Notes under the pieces: model-generated | Seen by the model: only the letters and a program-made list of their open reading frames with translations | The model's database searches: none | What the model was told of the DNA's origin: nothing | Position numbers and translations under genes: made by a program | Shown here: piece by piece, positions 62,469 through 64,000 of the stretch | How the letters are laid out: every line of letters starts with the position of its first letter | Position numbering within the stretch: position 1 is the first letter of the stretch | From: Microvirga sp. TS319 | GTDB lineage: Bacteria > Pseudomonadota > Alphaproteobacteria > Rhizobiales > Beijerinckiaceae | Assembly: GCF_041276405.1 (NCBI RefSeq) | Contig: NZ_JBGGGT010000002.1 | Coordinates: forward strand, 1,587,001-1,651,000 | Length of the DNA stretch: 64,000 nt | Direction of reading: 5' to 3'

Positions 62469-62999
62469 CTATGGTGGGCCCTGGTGAGTGGAACTTCCAG
62501 GCTCCTCTTCGATTGTCCCGTGGCTTCCCAAGTGAGAGATCCAGACAAGCCGAAGGGCTGCTGCAATGAACAGAATGGCGGCCGGCTTCATCAGCATTTC
62601 CCAGGAGGTATGCGTCTCGACCTCCACCATGTCGGTGGCGAAGTCCACGACAAGGTAGACCAGGATAACCTCGATCAGCGTGATCTTGAGTTCGCTGATC
62701 CCGCTCACCCTCATCCACTGGGGCAGTCTCGCCCGAGCATGCTCGGGGAGATCGAAGGCAAAGCCGAACGTGATCGCGTAAGCGAAGACGATGAGGACAA
62801 GCCCGAACAGGAATGCGTCGGTGGCCTGCATCACCGAGGCAATGACCGTGAGGCCGCCGGTTTCATTCGGCAAAAAGGCAAATCCCAGGGCGTAGGCCAG
62901 CTTGATAGCGCCAACCCCGAAGATCAGAACTGCTCCGATGGCCGCGCCAGCGGCGGCAAGGAGCGTGATCCAGCGTAACGACAGGATGAAATGAAGCAT
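62469..62999 (-). CDS. YqhA (UPF0114) family membrane protein
   Basis: The 177-residue protein has four membrane helices and the YqhA hallmarks: LFGLVLIVFAYAITFGF in the second helix pair, then a soluble loop and SELKITLIEVILVYLVVDFATDMVE. Family members are inner-membrane proteins with no established role. The ATG at 62999 gives a start close to relatives. The rest of the N-terminal stretch upstream lacks a ribosome site. Confidence 0.85.
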   Translation of the reverse strand: MLHFILSLRWITLLAAAGAAIGAVLIFGVGAIKLAYALGFAFLPNETGGLTVIASVMQATDAFLFGLVLIVFAYAITFGFAFDLPEHARARLPQWMRVSGISELKITLIEVILVYLVVDFATDMVEVETHTSWEMLMKPAAILFIAAALRLVWISHLGSHGTIEEEPGSSTHQGPP

Positions 63000-63002
63000 C
63001 CG

Positions 63003-63344
63003 ATCACACGATCTACCTGAGCCTCGGACCATCGGTCTTGGCCCGCAAAGGCCACCAACCCTACCAGAAGATTGCCCTAACGGAAATTGATACCCTCTGA
63101 GAGACGATCGGCTCATCAAAGCTCAGGGAGCCTCGAAAGATCCTTCCGGCAGGACTGGGACGACCTCGACGGTAACAGGTGGTGTCCTGGGGGGCCGGCC
63201 GAGGCTCGGGCATGAAGGCATGAGCAGGAGGCTCCCCCAAGGCCTGAAATCTCATCCCGTCGAGAATAAAGCGCCCGGCTCAAGTGTCTATAGCGGGTGG
63301 TTACGCGTCGCATCCCTGATCAACACAGCCGGAAGGTTTGCACG
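63003..63344. other. Gene-free divergent region, YqhA to the 87-residue gene
   Basis: Neither strand shows a credible gene; short minus-strand frames lack ribosome sites and recognisable sequence. Promoters of both neighbours should lie here. Confidence 0.5.
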
Positions 63345-63608
63345 ATGCCTCGACTCATCTCCAAGAAACCCGCTGATCCATTCGAGGGATTGCGGTTGCC
63401 CGAGAGCGCGCGGAAGGCTCTGCAGGATGCCAATATCACGACCCTCCAGCAGATGAGGGCCATGGCTCCGATCATCGACCTCGCTCTGCGGGCCGACCCG
63501 GCAACGGTCCGCGTGATCAAGGAGACCCTTGACCGTTTGGCCGCAAGGCGAATTCTTCGGGTCAGGCTCGTGTTTCCGAAGCAATGTCGCGGGAGACCTC
63601 CCCGATAG
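63345..63608 (+). CDS. Small protein resembling the RNA polymerase alpha C-terminal domain
   Basis: This 87-residue basic protein has two segments that match the alpha-CTD fold: LRLPESARKALQDANITTLQQM (helix 1 to 2 region, as in the LxLxxRAxNxL motif) and ATVRVIKETLDRLAARRI (as in the final KSLxEIKxxL motif). It could bind DNA or a transcription factor by this helix-hairpin-helix-like fold. No known family name comes to mind. GGAAGG precedes ATG 63345. Confidence 0.55.
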   Translation: MPRLISKKPADPFEGLRLPESARKALQDANITTLQQMRAMAPIIDLALRADPATVRVIKETLDRLAARRILRVRLVFPKQCRGRPPR

Positions 63609-63929
63609 GTTCCTGGCTACAGGTTCTTGGATGATGCCGGTGTCTCGGCAGCCGGTCGTTCCCTGCATCCGGTCCTTCAGCGGTGAATGCGGTCGCGCCT
63701 GCTCGGGCCATGCCCTGCCGATCCGATGGCTCTCGATCCGTGACGCGGAATTCAGGACCCCTCATCCGCGCAATAGGCCACGGAGCCCTTCGAATCCGGA
63801 AGAGTACTTCCATTGGAGATCCGCACCTGCGGCAACCCTATCGGGCACAGCCACGTTAGCAAGAGACCCCTCGCGCCCGATCAAACTCGCGGGGAGGTCG
63901 GATCCCAGCATCCGGACGAGGAGCGGACG
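63609..63929. other. 321-base gene-free spacer
   Basis: No gene, hairpin or repeat is evident. A promoter for the lipoprotein gene must lie here but is not clear. Confidence 0.4.
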
Positions 63930-64000
63930 ATGTACAAGCTTGCTTTAGCTCTGTGTGCATGTGTAGCCATTTCAGCCTGTTCACCGACGACGACTGGGAC
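63930..64000 (+). CDS. Lipoprotein, N-terminus only (3' truncated by window)
   Basis: The frame from ATG 63930 has GGAG seven bases upstream and encodes a lipoprotein signal peptide (MYKLALALCACVAISAC) with the lipobox ISAC and then SPTTTG. The protein continues past the window edge. It would be exported and lipid-anchored. The rest of the protein is needed to assign a family. Confidence 0.65.
   Translation, partial: MYKLALALCACVAISACSPTTTG

Overview
The window is chromosomal DNA of a GC-rich alphaproteobacterium of the order Hyphomicrobiales (Rhizobiales), most likely Methylobacteriaceae and Microvirga-like. Three things point there: the housekeeping gene content and order (secDF, an Mth938-domain gene, a squalene-synthase-like gene, trmFO; uvrA, ssb, gyrA, coaD, two cyclophilins, queA, tgt, tRNA-Lys), families typical of the order (DUF1127, HWE histidine kinase, rhizobial-type porin strands, GCG_CRPN protein), and a dense family of intergenic palindromes. 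The taxon is inferred from protein family and gene order, not from a database search.

Layout. 1-5400: the end of secD, secF, homologues of the mitochondrial complex I assembly factors NDUFAF3 and NDUFAF6, trmFO and an SDR enzyme. 5600-14800: small and envelope genes, namely a DUF1127 protein, an MscS channel, an RTX protein, a secreted basic protein, a Cys-rich four-helix copper-type protein, a mini-porin, a DUF2231 membrane protein, a diguanylate cyclase, a methyltransferase, a DUF4239 protein and a DUF1697 protein. 14850-36800: the information-processing core, with uvrA, ssb, rppH, marC, gyrA, coaD, cyclophilins, queA, tgt and tRNA-Lys(TTT). It is interrupted by a 3.8-kb gene for a giant tandem-repeat RTX protein between uvrA and ssb. 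36800-42760: a repeat-rich gap, a cupin gene and a complete sugar-type ABC importer operon. 43280-46210: an overlapping operon of an orphan HigA-like regulator, a double-domain KaiC and an HWE histidine kinase with a pseudo-receiver. 46400-64000: accessory genes, namely D-cysteine desulfhydrase, a DHFR-family protein, an M23 endopeptidase, a LysR/MFS/aldo-keto reductase group, an EamA transporter, an extensin-like protein, a purine nucleoside permease-like protein, GCG_CRPN and TIGR03118 proteins, YqhA, small membrane proteins, and the first 23 codons of a lipoprotein.

The most distinctive structure is about 40 copies of a 45-55 bp imperfect palindrome in some 22 intergenic clusters. Its ends read TAGAGC or TAGCGC, and in eleven genes here that terminal TAG is the stop codon. 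Other points of interest are the giant repeat protein and the C-terminal module it shares with the smaller RTX protein, the HigA-KaiC-kinase operon, a Tgt that lacks two of its three zinc cysteines, a hairpin that masks a ribosome binding site, and several proteins of 27-51 residues. No CRISPR array, prophage, rRNA or intact insertion sequence was seen.
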